A stretch of 64,000 nucleotides of DNA from Thalassotalea insulae (GCF_030161395.1 NZ_BSST01000001.1:3286001-3350000), one strand, 5' to 3'; positions 16,923-26,705 are shown, counted from the stretch's first letter. Made by a program: numbers and translations. Notes: generated from the letters alone by a model not told the origin.

Positions 16923-17384
16923 ATGAAAATAATAAAGGTTATAATTGCTGCGACGTTGCTAATGCTGAGCGGCTTTTCGATTGCTGAAGACGCTGAAGAA
17001 TTTATTGCAACCCAAGAGCAATTGATTTTGCAGGCGTACAAGGTAAACGATTTGCAAAATAAAGTGTTACTGGATGGCTCTACTGAGGCGGATGCCAAAG
17101 CCTTATTCGATTTGTTCAGTGACGATTTTGTTTATGTGCACGAGCAATATGGCAGTGAATATACAAAAGAACATTTATATCGCAATACCATTAAGTTTAT
17201 GAAAGCGGGTAAATATATCTTTAAAAGAGATCGTTACACCATAGTAGAGCTGATACCCGGCCGTAAAGCCGTTGCACTTCGCCGGTTACAGCACCCTAAT
17301 CACTGGAACCCTAACAATGAATATCATTTCACCGTTTTTGAATTTGACGGACTAAAAGTGAAAAGAATAGTGGAGTATTGGTAA
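16923..17384 (+). CDS. Secreted NTF2-like (SnoaL/DUF4440-type) protein
   Basis: The product of about 153 residues has a signal peptide ending near SIAE and then a small alpha+beta fold of the NTF2-like type (ALFDLFSDDFVYVHEQYG, then FTVFEFDGLKVKRIVEYW, the last strand being characteristic). Such domains bind small hydrophobic ligands or act as mild catalysts; no catalytic residue can be assigned. ATG 16923 follows AAGGAGG at good spacing; the frame is open further upstream but without a signal. Its stop overlaps the next start by one base, so it is coupled to the esterase gene. Confidence 0.75.
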   Translation: MKIIKVIIAATLLMLSGFSIAEDAEEFIATQEQLILQAYKVNDLQNKVLLDGSTEADAKALFDLFSDDFVYVHEQYGSEYTKEHLYRNTIKFMKAGKYIFKRDRYTIVELIPGRKAVALRRLQHPNHWNPNNEYHFTVFEFDGLKVKRIVEYW

Positions 17385-18685
17385 TGAGTCAGTTGCATAC
17401 CTTCATAACATTACGGATCTTAACGCTATGTACGTTTTTTATCATCGGCAGCGCTGTTGCAGAGTCGACACTCGAAAGTCAGTCAGGCTTTGGGCTGACA
17501 GTGGCCGAGTCTTCAGCAATCAATCTAGGACAGAAACTGACATTTGATTCATCAATTTTGCAAGAACAAATAGCGCTCAATATTTACTTGCCCGCATCAT
17601 TTCAGCAGAGCAAGCATTATCAAACCTTTCCGGTATTATTTGTCAATGGCAGTCATGGCGATCAGTTTTTCCATCAAATAACCGGTATGGTTAAACATTT
17701 AACCTCGGTTGATCGTATGCCAGACACTTTAGTCGTCAGCCTAAATAACAGCGGGCATTTTCCACAAGTGCAAACCAATGGCATGTGGAGAGCTTCTACT
17801 TTAAATGCTTACGGCGATATAAATCGCTATATCAAACATTTGCAACAAGAACTCTTTCCGTATTTGCGCAAACATTATAACGCCAATGATTATCGACAAA
17901 TCATCGGGATATCAGGTAGCTCGCTTTTTCCGTTATACGCGTTGGCGAACAAGCCTAAACTGTTTGAAGATTATATGTTTCTTGCGGCCAGCGACATGAT
18001 AGGCATGGGGTTTAGTAAAACATCTACTATCTATAGCGATATTCTGCAGGCGTTTAAACACAAAAACGACAAACAGCCAAACAGCGAAAAAAGAGCAGGA
18101 CTTGTTTACTTTGTCGATGCAGATGATGATATTGAAGATGATCCTGAGTATCAGCACAATCTGGCTGAGCTTAAAAAAGGCTATGTGGCACAAAAGCAAC
18201 CGGCTAAGCACTTGGTTGTTGAGACCATCAGTAATGAACGACATTACGATGCGCTGTTAAAAGGCATGCTGTCCTTTATTGATAAAGTCTATCCCGAATC
18301 ATTATGGGCACCGAAATATCGTGAATTAATTAAAGCGCCCGGTGATGCATTGCAAAATATCGAGGACTATTACCAAGTGTTATCTAAGCAATACGGCTAC
18401 CAAATTTACCCAAATGCAGATCGCTGGAACAGTGTGAATTGCTTGCGATATATCACGAGAATGTTATATGAAAACAAGGAGTTTCAACAGGCGTTAACAG
18501 TGGCAAAAAGGTGGCAGTATTATTTACCTGACGATGTCTCTGCAATGCTGTATTCGGCTAAAATTCAATTAGCGCAGGGTAAAAAGTCAGGTGCTAAAAC
18601 AATGCTTGAAAAAGCGCTACAACTTGCCAAAGCTGATAATGAAATCAAAGACATTAAAGCGTTGCTTGCTAGTGTTGCTGGTTAA
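17384..18685 (+). CDS. Secreted alpha/beta hydrolase (esterase D-like) with C-terminal TPR-like region
   Basis: The product of about 433 residues has a signal peptide, then an esterase-D-type alpha/beta hydrolase domain: FPVLFVNGSHGDQFF near the N terminus, the nucleophile elbow IGISGSSLFP (Ser, though the last elbow residue is Ser rather than Gly) and a later NERHYDAL with the probable catalytic His. The C-terminal 100 residues are helical and TPR-like (EFQQALTVAKRWQYYLPDD, then AKIQLAQGKKSGAKTMLEKAL). ATG 17384 overlaps the previous stop. Related enzymes release acyl groups from siderophores or carbohydrates; which one is not evident here. Confidence 0.8.
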   Translation: MSQLHTFITLRILTLCTFFIIGSAVAESTLESQSGFGLTVAESSAINLGQKLTFDSSILQEQIALNIYLPASFQQSKHYQTFPVLFVNGSHGDQFFHQITGMVKHLTSVDRMPDTLVVSLNNSGHFPQVQTNGMWRASTLNAYGDINRYIKHLQQELFPYLRKHYNANDYRQIIGISGSSLFPLYALANKPKLFEDYMFLAASDMIGMGFSKTSTIYSDILQAFKHKNDKQPNSEKRAGLVYFVDADDDIEDDPEYQHNLAELKKGYVAQKQPAKHLVVETISNERHYDALLKGMLSFIDKVYPESLWAPKYRELIKAPGDALQNIEDYYQVLSKQYGYQIYPNADRWNSVNCLRYITRMLYENKEFQQALTVAKRWQYYLPDDVSAMLYSAKIQLAQGKKSGAKTMLEKALQLAKADNEIKDIKALLASVAG

Positions 18686-18705
18686 CTAATTAAAAGAACC
18701 CATTG

Positions 18706-18734
18706 GCAGTAATCGTCAAGACGTCGATTACTGC
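18706..18734. terminator. Hairpin between convergent genes
   Basis: GCAGTAATCG and CGATTACTGC form a 10-bp perfect stem around a nine-base loop, directly between the esterase gene and the stop of the leftward lipoprotein gene. The T-tail is short. Confidence 0.65.
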
Positions 18735-18735
18735 G

Positions 18736-19284
18736 CTAGTTTATCACTTGAGTAAAATAATCATTAAGAGAGATGGAAGAATGCCTTGTTTGAGATGTTT
18801 CTCCAAGGTTTGAACCAGATTTTTGACCAAAATATAATTTTTCACTATCAATATAAATTAAAGTGTAATTCGTCGGGGGATTGTTATTTTCTGAACTATA
18901 AATAAACGTCTCATTGAGTCCATAGGCTACAACACTTTCTTCACTGGTAACTTTACCTTTAATTTCAAACTTTGAAATATCAAGTGTATCAAACATCATT
19001 GACTCACATGTTGTATCGGTTGGGCGAAAATACCTTGCTTTATATGTCGCTTTCAGAGATGAATCTATACGTAAGCTAATCTCGACGTTCCATGAAGTTG
19101 CTGAATCGTCAGTGGATAATTTATTGTATGGCGAACATGCTTTTTTCCAAGCGGTATTCGATAAATTTACTGTTGGATCTTTTTTTGATGTTTTTGTAGC
19201 AGTATCTCCTCCAGACTCTGAACCACCACCACAAGAAAACAAGAATATTGACGACAGGGCTATAGTAATCGATATGTTTTTCAT
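18736..19284 (-). CDS. Putative lipoprotein of unknown function
   Basis: The product of about 182 residues has a lipoprotein signal with lipobox LFSC followed by a Gly/Ser-rich linker, then a beta-rich domain with two further Cys (KKACSPYN and TTCESMMFD) that could form a disulfide. No family is recognised. I chose ATG 19284, which has GGAG seven bases upstream, over an in-frame GTG at 19290. The next gene on the same strand is a much larger lipoprotein with a similar CGG-Ser linker, but the two are oppositely ordered for coupling and separated by 160 bases. Confidence 0.65.
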   Translation of the reverse strand: MKNISITIALSSIFLFSCGGGSESGGDTATKTSKKDPTVNLSNTAWKKACSPYNKLSTDDSATSWNVEISLRIDSSLKATYKARYFRPTDTTCESMMFDTLDISKFEIKGKVTSEESVVAYGLNETFIYSSENNNPPTNYTLIYIDSEKLYFGQKSGSNLGETSQTRHSSISLNDYFTQVIN

Positions 19285-19410
19285 TTGCACTCCATGCTCT
19301 GGTAGGTCGCTAACGGAACAATAAGTTGTAAAAATGTTTGGTTAGAATAACGAATTAGTGAGCTGCAACTAGCGGCTATTATTTGCTTAATCGTCTTGTA
19401 TTGGAAATTA

Positions 19411-19437
19411 GCACGGCATTTAGGGTAAATGCCGTGC
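19411..19437 (-). terminator. Hairpin after the large lipoprotein gene
   Basis: GCACGGCATTTA and TAAATGCCGTGC form a 12-bp perfect stem around three bases, just beyond the stop codon of the leftward gene at 19445. The T-tail on that strand is weak. Confidence 0.6.
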
Positions 19438-19444
19438 ATAAAAA

Positions 19445-22400
19445 CTAATCTGCAATATAGTCAATCACCAGTTTTTGCTCGTCGCTGTTGTAATGGATCA
19501 GACGCTGATACTCCGCTGATATATAGATGTCAGTCGAGCCTGCGCTATAGGCCGAGGCCCAGAGATTGACTTGATTTTCGTCGTATTTGCTTAAGGTAAA
19601 GTAACCAATAGTTAAATCAAAGCGATAGAAATAACTGTTATCCATATTATCTGTGCTCACAGAGACAGGCGAGGTAAACGGATTGCCATCTAATAAGCCT
19701 TGGTCATTGAAATTTTCGCTATCAAAACTTGACCATTCAGATGCTGTGTTAGCGGTATAGATATCTTGACCATCTTTACTGGTTGCAAGCGCTAGAACGC
19801 CATTACTATAGGCATTATTGATATAGTCCTGCGTTGCACTAATTTCTACTTTGCTATCAGCAAATGCGTTATAAATCATTGTATGATGTCGCAGATTAGC
19901 ATTAGCGGCATCTAGGGCGATCAGGGTATTGCTGCCGGTCACTCCTGTTAATATTGAGCTTAAATAGGCATTTTCGCTATCCCAATATTGTCTGTGTAGG
20001 TTGAGATCTGCAAGTTCTAAGGCTTCCGTCACCACCACAGCTTTGCCTGATATTATAATGATTTTAGCAGGTGCATATTCGATATCGATACCGTCACTAG
20101 CTAATTGCTCAAAGGTCCGTGTGGATAAATCAACCCGATAATAGTTAGTGCGGGTTTGCTGTTGTTCATTCTCATCAAGATAAGTTTCAACATTTGAAGT
20201 TAGGAGCACGGAGCCATCCGGATGAATCACCAGGTTAGTTAAATCCGTTTCCGCTACTGGTGAGACCATGCGAGTGACCATAGTACCATCAATGATGTTA
20301 TAAACATCAATCGCATCACTTTGCGCAACGTAGAGGTAAGGACGGATAGGGTCTAAAACTACGCCTGAGCTATTGGGGGTAACCGCATCAATGACTAATT
20401 CGGAAAAGTCACTGGTATCAAAATTACCTTTAGTTAAGCTGACGTTAATGACGCCATCGACACTGGCTCCAGCGGTTTGTGGTGATAGCGTAATTTCAGC
20501 GTTAAATTGTCCATCGCTGGTTAGCTTGCTCGGATCTGCCGTCACCGTTAAGGTATTATTAACCGTATCGCTGCTGAGGGTTAACCAGTTAGCTTCTGTG
20601 CTTGCTTGCCAGGCAATAGCGTTTTCGCTATTAGTTAAAATATTAATGGTTTGTGTTAAATAACTCTTATCAAACTGCTGATTAAAGGCAAGCGATGGGG
20701 TGTGACCATATAATCTGATTTCATCAACTGCCAAGGTAACAGTGACAATAGAGCTGCTATTACTTGCCGGATCAAATACCGTAATGTGACCGGTAAATAA
20801 TCCCCAGCCAGCAATGCTGCTGCTATCGATTGTGGCAGTAACCTTTATGCCATCTTCGCTATCGGTTGTTATTACTTTCAGCCACTCGCTGTCGGAGCTG
20901 ATTTGCCACTGGTCGCTTACGCCATTGATAATGAATTCTTGAGCAACAATAGACGCATTACCAAAGGTTGTATTAAATGCCAGTGCTTGGTTTGATACGG
21001 CGATTTGCTCGATATTAATTAATTCCAGTTGCTTCGCGTTGCCGGCATTAATCGCAATACGTTTACCATCGTGAGCAAGAGCAACATCTGTTGGCTGTTG
21101 CCCTTGGGTATTAATACTGTTGACTCGTTGTAGGGTTTCGTTATAAATATCAACAATAAAACCCTGCGTTGGCTCAAAGCGTAGATAATGAGCCCGGCTG
21201 TTATTCGACTTTGTTAATAATAATGTGGTGCTGTTTTCGTCTTGTGCCAGTAAGCCTTGGTCGCTAAAGTTTTCACCATCAAAGCTGATCCATTCACTGG
21301 TTGGACTGATGGCATAAATGCCGCTGTCGTTATCGTTGACGATAAAATCCCGGATGATTTGATCTTCTGCTAATCGCTCAGGACGATAGTGATGGGTTTG
21401 GCTGAGCACTACCGGTTCAGTGGTAAAGTCGTTAACTAACGCAGTCAATCGTTTAAACGAGGAGTCGCTTAAATCCAGTGCATAAATGGCTTCACTCTGG
21501 CTAGCCTGATCTATGTTGTTGGTAAAAAAGGCATTGGCTTGGTCCCAATACTGGCGTTGCAAATTATCATCAGCGATTTCTAATGCTTGGGTAATTATAA
21601 AATGACGGCCACCAAGACTGATATAACGTAGCGGTTCATATTCAATGGTAGTCTCGCTAAGCTCATTAACAGTTAAATCAGTTAAATTAATTTGATATCT
21701 GTGAGTCACTGTCGATTCGGTTTCATCTTCATTAACGATCGTTTCATCCGCTTTAGCAATTAATAATTCACCGTCTGGGTGAATAATAAAACTTTCTAAT
21801 AAGCTATTCTCTGGTGCCACCTCAAGGATCGACAGTAATTCTCCTGTGTATTGATGAAAGACCTTTAACTGATTTGCTTCGCCAAGATAAACGTAAGGCA
21901 GTGCTGGGGATGCAATAAGCGCCTGATTATTAATAGTAATATCTTCAATGGTGTGATTTTCGCTTAGTTCACTGACGTGATAAAACGCAACATTGATAAG
22001 TTCTGGCTCAACCGTTTCAATAACATGATTTTCATTATCGATTGCATTAACGGTGATTTTTGCCTGATTCAATGCTTGAACAAAGCTATGCCCCTTATCA
22101 ACACTGACTGTGAGCTCATTGCTCTCGGCATTTGGGGTTAAGCTTAACCAGTCAACATTACTACTTGCTTGCCATTTAAGTGGTGTTGGACTGTTACTAT
22201 TAATAGTGACAGTTGCCGTGGTGGCATTAATATCCGATAACTGGCTTAAACTGATGCTGGAATGATTGCTATAAAGGTAATGACGATCAAGACCAAGCTC
22301 TACCGGAATCACCTTGCTATCGCCTGTGGTCACTTCGGTTAAGGTGATATTGGCCTGGTACAGGCCAGCAGCGTTAAACGCGCTAAGGTTGGGAGTTACC

Positions 22401-22987
22401 GTGAGCACGCCGTTACCTGTACCTTCGCTAATATCTAGGGCTAACCACTCGCTGTCGGTTTGTGCCTTCCATTGATTTTCTTCGCTACTAATAGTTAAAG
22501 TTTGGCTGGCAACGCTGGCTTCACCAAAAGTGGCATGATAGCTGAGCCGTTCTTTATCTGTAAGTAGCTGCCAAATTAATAAAGAAACATCGATATCATG
22601 ATGAACGAGGTTTACTTTATCAACGTCACCAGTAGAGAGACGAAGTTTGCTATGGTAATTATTTGCAATAATGTTTTCAGCATTGACCACATTAACGATT
22701 AGCGTGGCTGAATTAGTGGTGACATTTTCGGTATGGAAATTGAGCCAACCAACAGGTTCACTGTCGGGGGCAAAGCCAACTAATAAGCCATTCCCATCAA
22801 ATGTGACATCAACCTGATAGCTATCATCAGAAATTTGAAGAAATTCATTACTAAAGGTTATCGTCGAGGTATTGGCAGAAATAGTGTATTTGGCCGATTT
22901 GTCGCTTGAACCACCACAAGCCTGCAAAATAGCAGCCAGGGTTAACATTAACATCATGCGGCAAAATTGGTTAAGATATTCCTTCAT
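19445..22987 (-). CDS. Large lipoprotein with duplicated BACON-like and propeller-like modules
   Basis: The product of about 1180 residues starts with a lipoprotein signal (lipobox LQACGG), so it is anchored to a membrane. It then shows about five Ig-like segments with the BACON-type signature of Trp followed by Leu (DSEWLALDIS, VDWLSLTPNA, DSEWLKVITT, ANWLTLSSDT). After each pair comes a region of short beta repeats with HPDG motifs (IIHPDGELLIAK, VIHPDGSVLLTS) like a YVTN/propeller. The Ig-pair plus propeller unit occurs twice (about residues 150-640 and 650-1175), an internal duplication. ATG 22987 follows AGGGA; the frame is open further upstream. Ligand unknown; carbohydrate or protein binding is possible. 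Confidence 0.75.
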   Translation of the reverse strand: MKEYLNQFCRMMLMLTLAAILQACGGSSDKSAKYTISANTSTITFSNEFLQISDDSYQVDVTFDGNGLLVGFAPDSEPVGWLNFHTENVTTNSATLIVNVVNAENIIANNYHSKLRLSTGDVDKVNLVHHDIDVSLLIWQLLTDKERLSYHATFGEASVASQTLTISSEENQWKAQTDSEWLALDISEGTGNGVLTVTPNLSAFNAAGLYQANITLTEVTTGDSKVIPVELGLDRHYLYSNHSSISLSQLSDINATTATVTINSNSPTPLKWQASSNVDWLSLTPNAESNELTVSVDKGHSFVQALNQAKITVNAIDNENHVIETVEPELINVAFYHVSELSENHTIEDITINNQALIASPALPYVYLGEANQLKVFHQYTGELLSILEVAPENSLLESFIIHPDGELLIAKADETIVNEDETESTVTHRYQINLTDLTVNELSETTIEYEPLRYISLGGRHFIITQALEIADDNLQRQYWDQANAFFTNNIDQASQSEAIYALDLSDSSFKRLTALVNDFTTEPVVLSQTHHYRPERLAEDQIIRDFIVNDNDSGIYAISPTSEWISFDGENFSDQGLLAQDENSTTLLLTKSNNSRAHYLRFEPTQGFIVDIYNETLQRVNSINTQGQQPTDVALAHDGKRIAINAGNAKQLELINIEQIAVSNQALAFNTTFGNASIVAQEFIINGVSDQWQISSDSEWLKVITTDSEDGIKVTATIDSSSIAGWGLFTGHITVFDPASNSSSIVTVTLAVDEIRLYGHTPSLAFNQQFDKSYLTQTINILTNSENAIAWQASTEANWLTLSSDTVNNTLTVTADPSKLTSDGQFNAEITLSPQTAGASVDGVINVSLTKGNFDTSDFSELVIDAVTPNSSGVVLDPIRPYLYVAQSDAIDVYNIIDGTMVTRMVSPVAETDLTNLVIHPDGSVLLTSNVETYLDENEQQQTRTNYYRVDLSTRTFEQLASDGIDIEYAPAKIIIISGKAVVVTEALELADLNLHRQYWDSENAYLSSILTGVTGSNTLIALDAANANLRHHTMIYNAFADSKVEISATQDYINNAYSNGVLALATSKDGQDIYTANTASEWSSFDSENFNDQGLLDGNPFTSPVSVSTDNMDNSYFYRFDLTIGYFTLSKYDENQVNLWASAYSAGSTDIYISAEYQRLIHYNSDEQKLVIDYIAD

Positions 22988-23130
22988 ACAGTTCCCTATT
23001 GTTATTAACAGCATATCGGGTAGCATTTTATAATATTTTGCGTGATTCTTTCGCTAATGTAAAAACTTATCATATTTTAATCATCATTTAAGACTTTTTC
23101 TTCTGCAAAAGGTAGAATAGTTACACTAAT

Positions 23131-23613
23131 TTGCGTTATCTTGCTGGGGCTGGACGAGAAAGATTGAATAAAACGATATTACATACTGCTATTGACTTGT
23201 TATCACGACGAGAACACTCAGTAAAAGAAATCGTCAATAAATTACGACAGCGTGCGTATGCGCAAGAAGAAATAGAGCAAGTTATCGAATATTTGCTAAG
23301 TAATAATTATTTATGTGAGCAAAGGTTTGCTGAAAGCGTATTTCGTAGCCGGATCAACAAAGGCTATGGTAAGCGCTATATTGAAAATGAGCTCAAGCAA
23401 AAAGGACTGGCATCTGCACTCATCTCAGAAACAGAAGAGCATGCAGCTATAGACTGGTATGAACTTGCCCAGCAGAGTTATCATAAAAAGTTTGGTAGCT
23501 CAGCAATTAAAGATGAGAAAGACAAGGCGAAACGCATTCGATTTTTACAATACCGCGGTTTTTCAACAGATGAAATTTTTGCGGCGATTAATATGGATGA
23601 GTACTTAGATTAA
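23131..23613 (+). CDS. recX: Regulatory protein RecX
   Basis: RecX binds RecA filaments and inhibits RecA activity. The 160-residue product has the three-helix repeats of the family: LLSRREHSVKEIVNKLRQR, RFAESVFRSRINKGYGKRYI and a C-terminal KAKRIRFLQYRGFSTDEIFAAI. The start is unclear: TTG 23131 gives family-like length, and a TTG at 23164 would give 149 residues; neither has a strong Shine-Dalgarno. It usually follows recA, but here recA lies about 36 kb downstream and recX stands just before alaS, without a visible LexA box of its own. Confidence 0.92.
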   Translation: MRYLAGAGRERLNKTILHTAIDLLSRREHSVKEIVNKLRQRAYAQEEIEQVIEYLLSNNYLCEQRFAESVFRSRINKGYGKRYIENELKQKGLASALISETEEHAAIDWYELAQQSYHKKFGSSAIKDEKDKAKRIRFLQYRGFSTDEIFAAINMDEYLD

Positions 23614-23669
23614 GTGTTGTTCATTACAGAATAGATTATAGATTTAACAGAAATAATTTGGATATTCCC

Positions 23670-26294
23670 ATGATAAAAACCAGTGCTGATTTGAGACAGG
23701 CATTTTTAGATTTTTACGCGTCTAAGCAACATCAGGTTGTTAGCAGTAGTTCACTCGTTCCAGGTAATGATGCCACCTTATTATTTACCAATGCCGGTAT
23801 GGTGCAATTTAAAGATGTATTTCTTGGCGCTGAGCAACGCAGTTATACCCGAGCGGTATCATCACAGCGTTGTGTTCGTGCCGGTGGTAAACATAATGAT
23901 TTAGAGAATGTCGGCTATACTGCTCGTCATCATACCTTCTTTGAAATGTTAGGTAATTTTAGCTTTGGTGATTATTTCAAAGAAGATGCTATCAAATATG
24001 CTTGGGAGTTTTTAACTGACGTACTGCAATTACCGAAAGAAAAGCTGCTAGTCACCATTTATGAAACTGATGATGAAGCGTTCGATATCTGGGCTAAGCA
24101 GATAGGTGTGCCGGCTGAAAAAATCATCCGTATCGGTGATAAAACTGCCGGTAAAAAGTATGAGTCTGATAATTTCTGGTCGATGGGTGATACTGGACCT
24201 TGCGGCCCTTGTAGTGAAATATTTTACGATCATGGTGAACATATTTGGGGCGGTCCTCCAGGCTCTCCTGAAGAAGATGGTGATCGCTTTATTGAAATCT
24301 GGAATTTAGTATTTATGCAGTTTAACCGTCATCAAGACGGTACTATGGAACCATTACCTAAGCCTTCAGTTGATACAGGTATGGGCTTAGAGCGTATTTC
24401 TGCAATTATGCAAAATGTCCATAGCAACTATGAAATTGATATTTTCCAGAATTTGATCAAAGCGACGGCACAATTATTACATTGTAATGATCTTGAGCAT
24501 AAGTCGTTGCGGGTGATTGCCGATCATATTCGTTCTTGTAGTTTCTTAATTGTTGATGGTGTGATGCCATCAAACGAAGGTCGTGGGTATGTTTTACGTC
24601 GTATTATTCGTCGCGCAATTCGTCACGGTCATAAATTAGAAGCAAAGGGGCATTTCTTTCATAAATTGGTGGCACCGTTAATTGAACAAATGGGACAAGC
24701 TTATCCTGAACTGGCGCAGCAACAAGCAGTAATAGAAAAAATATTACGCATTGAAGAAGAGCAGTTTGGCCGTACTTTAGATCGCGGCATGATGTTATTG
24801 GAAGATATTTTATCGAACCTTAATGGCGATACAGTCAGTGGTGAAGATGTTTTTAAACTCTATGATACTTATGGTTTTCCAGCCGATTTAACTGCTGATA
24901 TAGCACGCGAACGTCAATTAAAGATAGATCAAAATGGCTTTGATGTTGCAATGGGCTTACAGCGAGAACGTGCGCAGCAAGCTAGTCAGTTTGGCACCAA
25001 CTACAATGAACAATTAAAAACTGATAAGCACACTAATTTTAAAGGCTACACTAACCATAATTTTTCTGCGACTGTGGTAGAGCTGTTTAATAGCGAAGGT
25101 TCAGTCAAGGTGTTAAAAGAGGGAGAGCAAGGTGTTGTGATCCTTGATAACACGCCATTTTATGCGGAATCTGGCGGCCAGGTAGGTGATAGCGGTTTTA
25201 TTGTTACTGAACATGGCGTATTTGAAGTTGTAGATACGATAAAAGTAGGTAACGCCTTTGTTCATAAAGGCACAGCTAAAACTGATATTCAATTGAATGC
25301 TAGAGTGAAAGCGGAAATAGACATTGCGCGTCGAACTGCGATTACTAAAAATCACAGTGCTACTCACCTATTACATGCAGCGTTAAGAAAAGTCTTAGGT
25401 GAGCATGTTACCCAGAAAGGCTCGTTATGTGATGCTGAAAAATTACGTTTTGACTTTTCTCATTTTGAGGGGGTGACCGCAGCTGAATTAGCGGAAGTTG
25501 AAAATTTAGTCAATCAGGAAATCAGACGCAACCATGCTCGCGAAACGCAATTAATGCAAATTGATGAAGCTAAAGCAAAAGGGGCTATGGCTTTGTTTGG
25601 TGAGAAGTACGACGATGAAGTTCGTGTTGTGACTTTAGGCGATTTTTCTACTGAGTTGTGTGGTGGTGTTCATGTTGATCGCACCGGTGATATAGGCTTA
25701 GTTAAAATTGTTTCTGAATCAGGTATTGCTGCTGGTGTACGCCGTATCGAGGCTGTTTCTGGTGAAGGGGCGTTAGCCTTTGTTGATAATCAGACAGAGA
25801 CTCTTGCGAAAATTGCCAGTTTAGTCAAATCGGATGTTACTAATGCGGTAGAAAAAGTTGAGCAATTACTTGCTAAGAATAAGCAACTTGAAAAAGAAGC
25901 GGCACAATTAAAACAGCAGTTGGCGGCACAAGCTGGCTCAGACCTGATCAGTCAGGCGACTGAAATTAATGGCGTTAAAGCCTTAATTGCAGAGCTTGAT
26001 GGTGTTGCGTCAAAAGACTTACGCGGTATGGTTGATGAGTTAAAAGTTAAATTGGGTTCCGGTATTATTATGCTGGCGACAGCAAATGACGGTAAGGTTG
26101 GTTTAATTGCCGGGGTAACGAAAGATCTAACTGGTCAAGTGAAAGCTGGAGAGTTAGTGAATATGGTTGCTCAGCAAGTCGGTGGTAAAGGCGGTGGCCG
26201 CCCCGATATGGCACAGGCGGGTGGTAGCCAGCCAGAAAGCATTGCGACGGCCTTAGCAAGCGTAGAAGGCTGGTTAAGTGATAAATTGAGCTGA
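23670..26294 (+). CDS. alaS: Alanine--tRNA ligase
   Basis: The product of about 874 residues has all domains of AlaRS in order: class II catalytic core (SQRCVRAGGKHNDLENVG, then MGDTGPCGPCSEIFYD), tRNA-recognition helices, the editing domain with zinc-site motifs NHSATHLLHAAL and ELCGGVHVDRTG, and the C-terminal oligomerisation/C-Ala domain with GGKGGGRPDMAQAG. It charges tRNA-Ala and deacylates mischarged Ser/Gly. ATG 23670 starts at the family N terminus (TSADLRQAFLDFY); an in-frame TTG 12 bases upstream is less likely. csrA follows after 411 bases, a common neighbour in gammaproteobacteria. Confidence 0.98.
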   Translation: MIKTSADLRQAFLDFYASKQHQVVSSSSLVPGNDATLLFTNAGMVQFKDVFLGAEQRSYTRAVSSQRCVRAGGKHNDLENVGYTARHHTFFEMLGNFSFGDYFKEDAIKYAWEFLTDVLQLPKEKLLVTIYETDDEAFDIWAKQIGVPAEKIIRIGDKTAGKKYESDNFWSMGDTGPCGPCSEIFYDHGEHIWGGPPGSPEEDGDRFIEIWNLVFMQFNRHQDGTMEPLPKPSVDTGMGLERISAIMQNVHSNYEIDIFQNLIKATAQLLHCNDLEHKSLRVIADHIRSCSFLIVDGVMPSNEGRGYVLRRIIRRAIRHGHKLEAKGHFFHKLVAPLIEQMGQAYPELAQQQAVIEKILRIEEEQFGRTLDRGMMLLEDILSNLNGDTVSGEDVFKLYDTYGFPADLTADIARERQLKIDQNGFDVAMGLQRERAQQASQFGTNYNEQLKTDKHTNFKGYTNHNFSATVVELFNSEGSVKVLKEGEQGVVILDNTPFYAESGGQVGDSGFIVTEHGVFEVVDTIKVGNAFVHKGTAKTDIQLNARVKAEIDIARRTAITKNHSATHLLHAALRKVLGEHVTQKGSLCDAEKLRFDFSHFEGVTAAELAEVENLVNQEIRRNHARETQLMQIDEAKAKGAMALFGEKYDDEVRVVTLGDFSTELCGGVHVDRTGDIGLVKIVSESGIAAGVRRIEAVSGEGALAFVDNQTETLAKIASLVKSDVTNAVEKVEQLLAKNKQLEKEAAQLKQQLAAQAGSDLISQATEINGVKALIAELDGVASKDLRGMVDELKVKLGSGIIMLATANDGKVGLIAGVTKDLTGQVKAGELVNMVAQQVGGKGGGRPDMAQAGGSQPESIATALASVEGWLSDKLS

Positions 26295-26324
26295 TCTTAA
26301 TTTTTATATCATAAGTTTGTAAAG

Positions 26325-26352
26325 GGAAGCTCGATTGAGTTTCCTTTTTTTT
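26325..26352 (+). terminator. Terminator after alaS
   Basis: GGAAGCTC and GAGTTTCC form an 8-bp stem (one G-U pair) around GATT, followed by eight T residues. It is a canonical intrinsic terminator. Confidence 0.85.
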
Positions 26353-26705
26353 GTGATCAATTAACTGAGGGGGGTTGCCCTCGTTTTAAATGTAAATAAA
26401 AGGTTAATATTGTTTTAGGTAAAGATTGATTTTCTGATTTATCGTAACAAAATGGTAATTTTCTGTGTATCACACGTAGAAGCTTGCTAAAATATCAGCA
26501 ATTGGTAGGTAAAATGATCGAATAGGCAAATTTACTAGCTTTTTGCTTTTTTTGATTATTTTACTTAAGCTGTTGTTTGAGTAAGTAGTTATTTTTTCAT
26601 AAATATTTACACAAATAGCTGTGCTAAATGCCAATTCTAGACTAAATTTATTACTAGCTTATTAATATTTAGTGGACCCGTAGTTAAAAATAAAGGAAAT
26701 TTGGA
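26353..26705. other. Intergenic region upstream of csrA
   Basis: No coding frame is visible. It holds a small GC-rich hairpin (GAGGG/CCCTC, 26367-26382) and AT-rich DNA that must contain csrA promoters; in related bacteria csrA has several. I see no confident sigma-70 match. Confidence 0.5.

Noticed and set aside
20373..20663. Open frame antisense to the large lipoprotein gene
   Set aside because: No ribosome site or domain; the opposite strand codes clearly.
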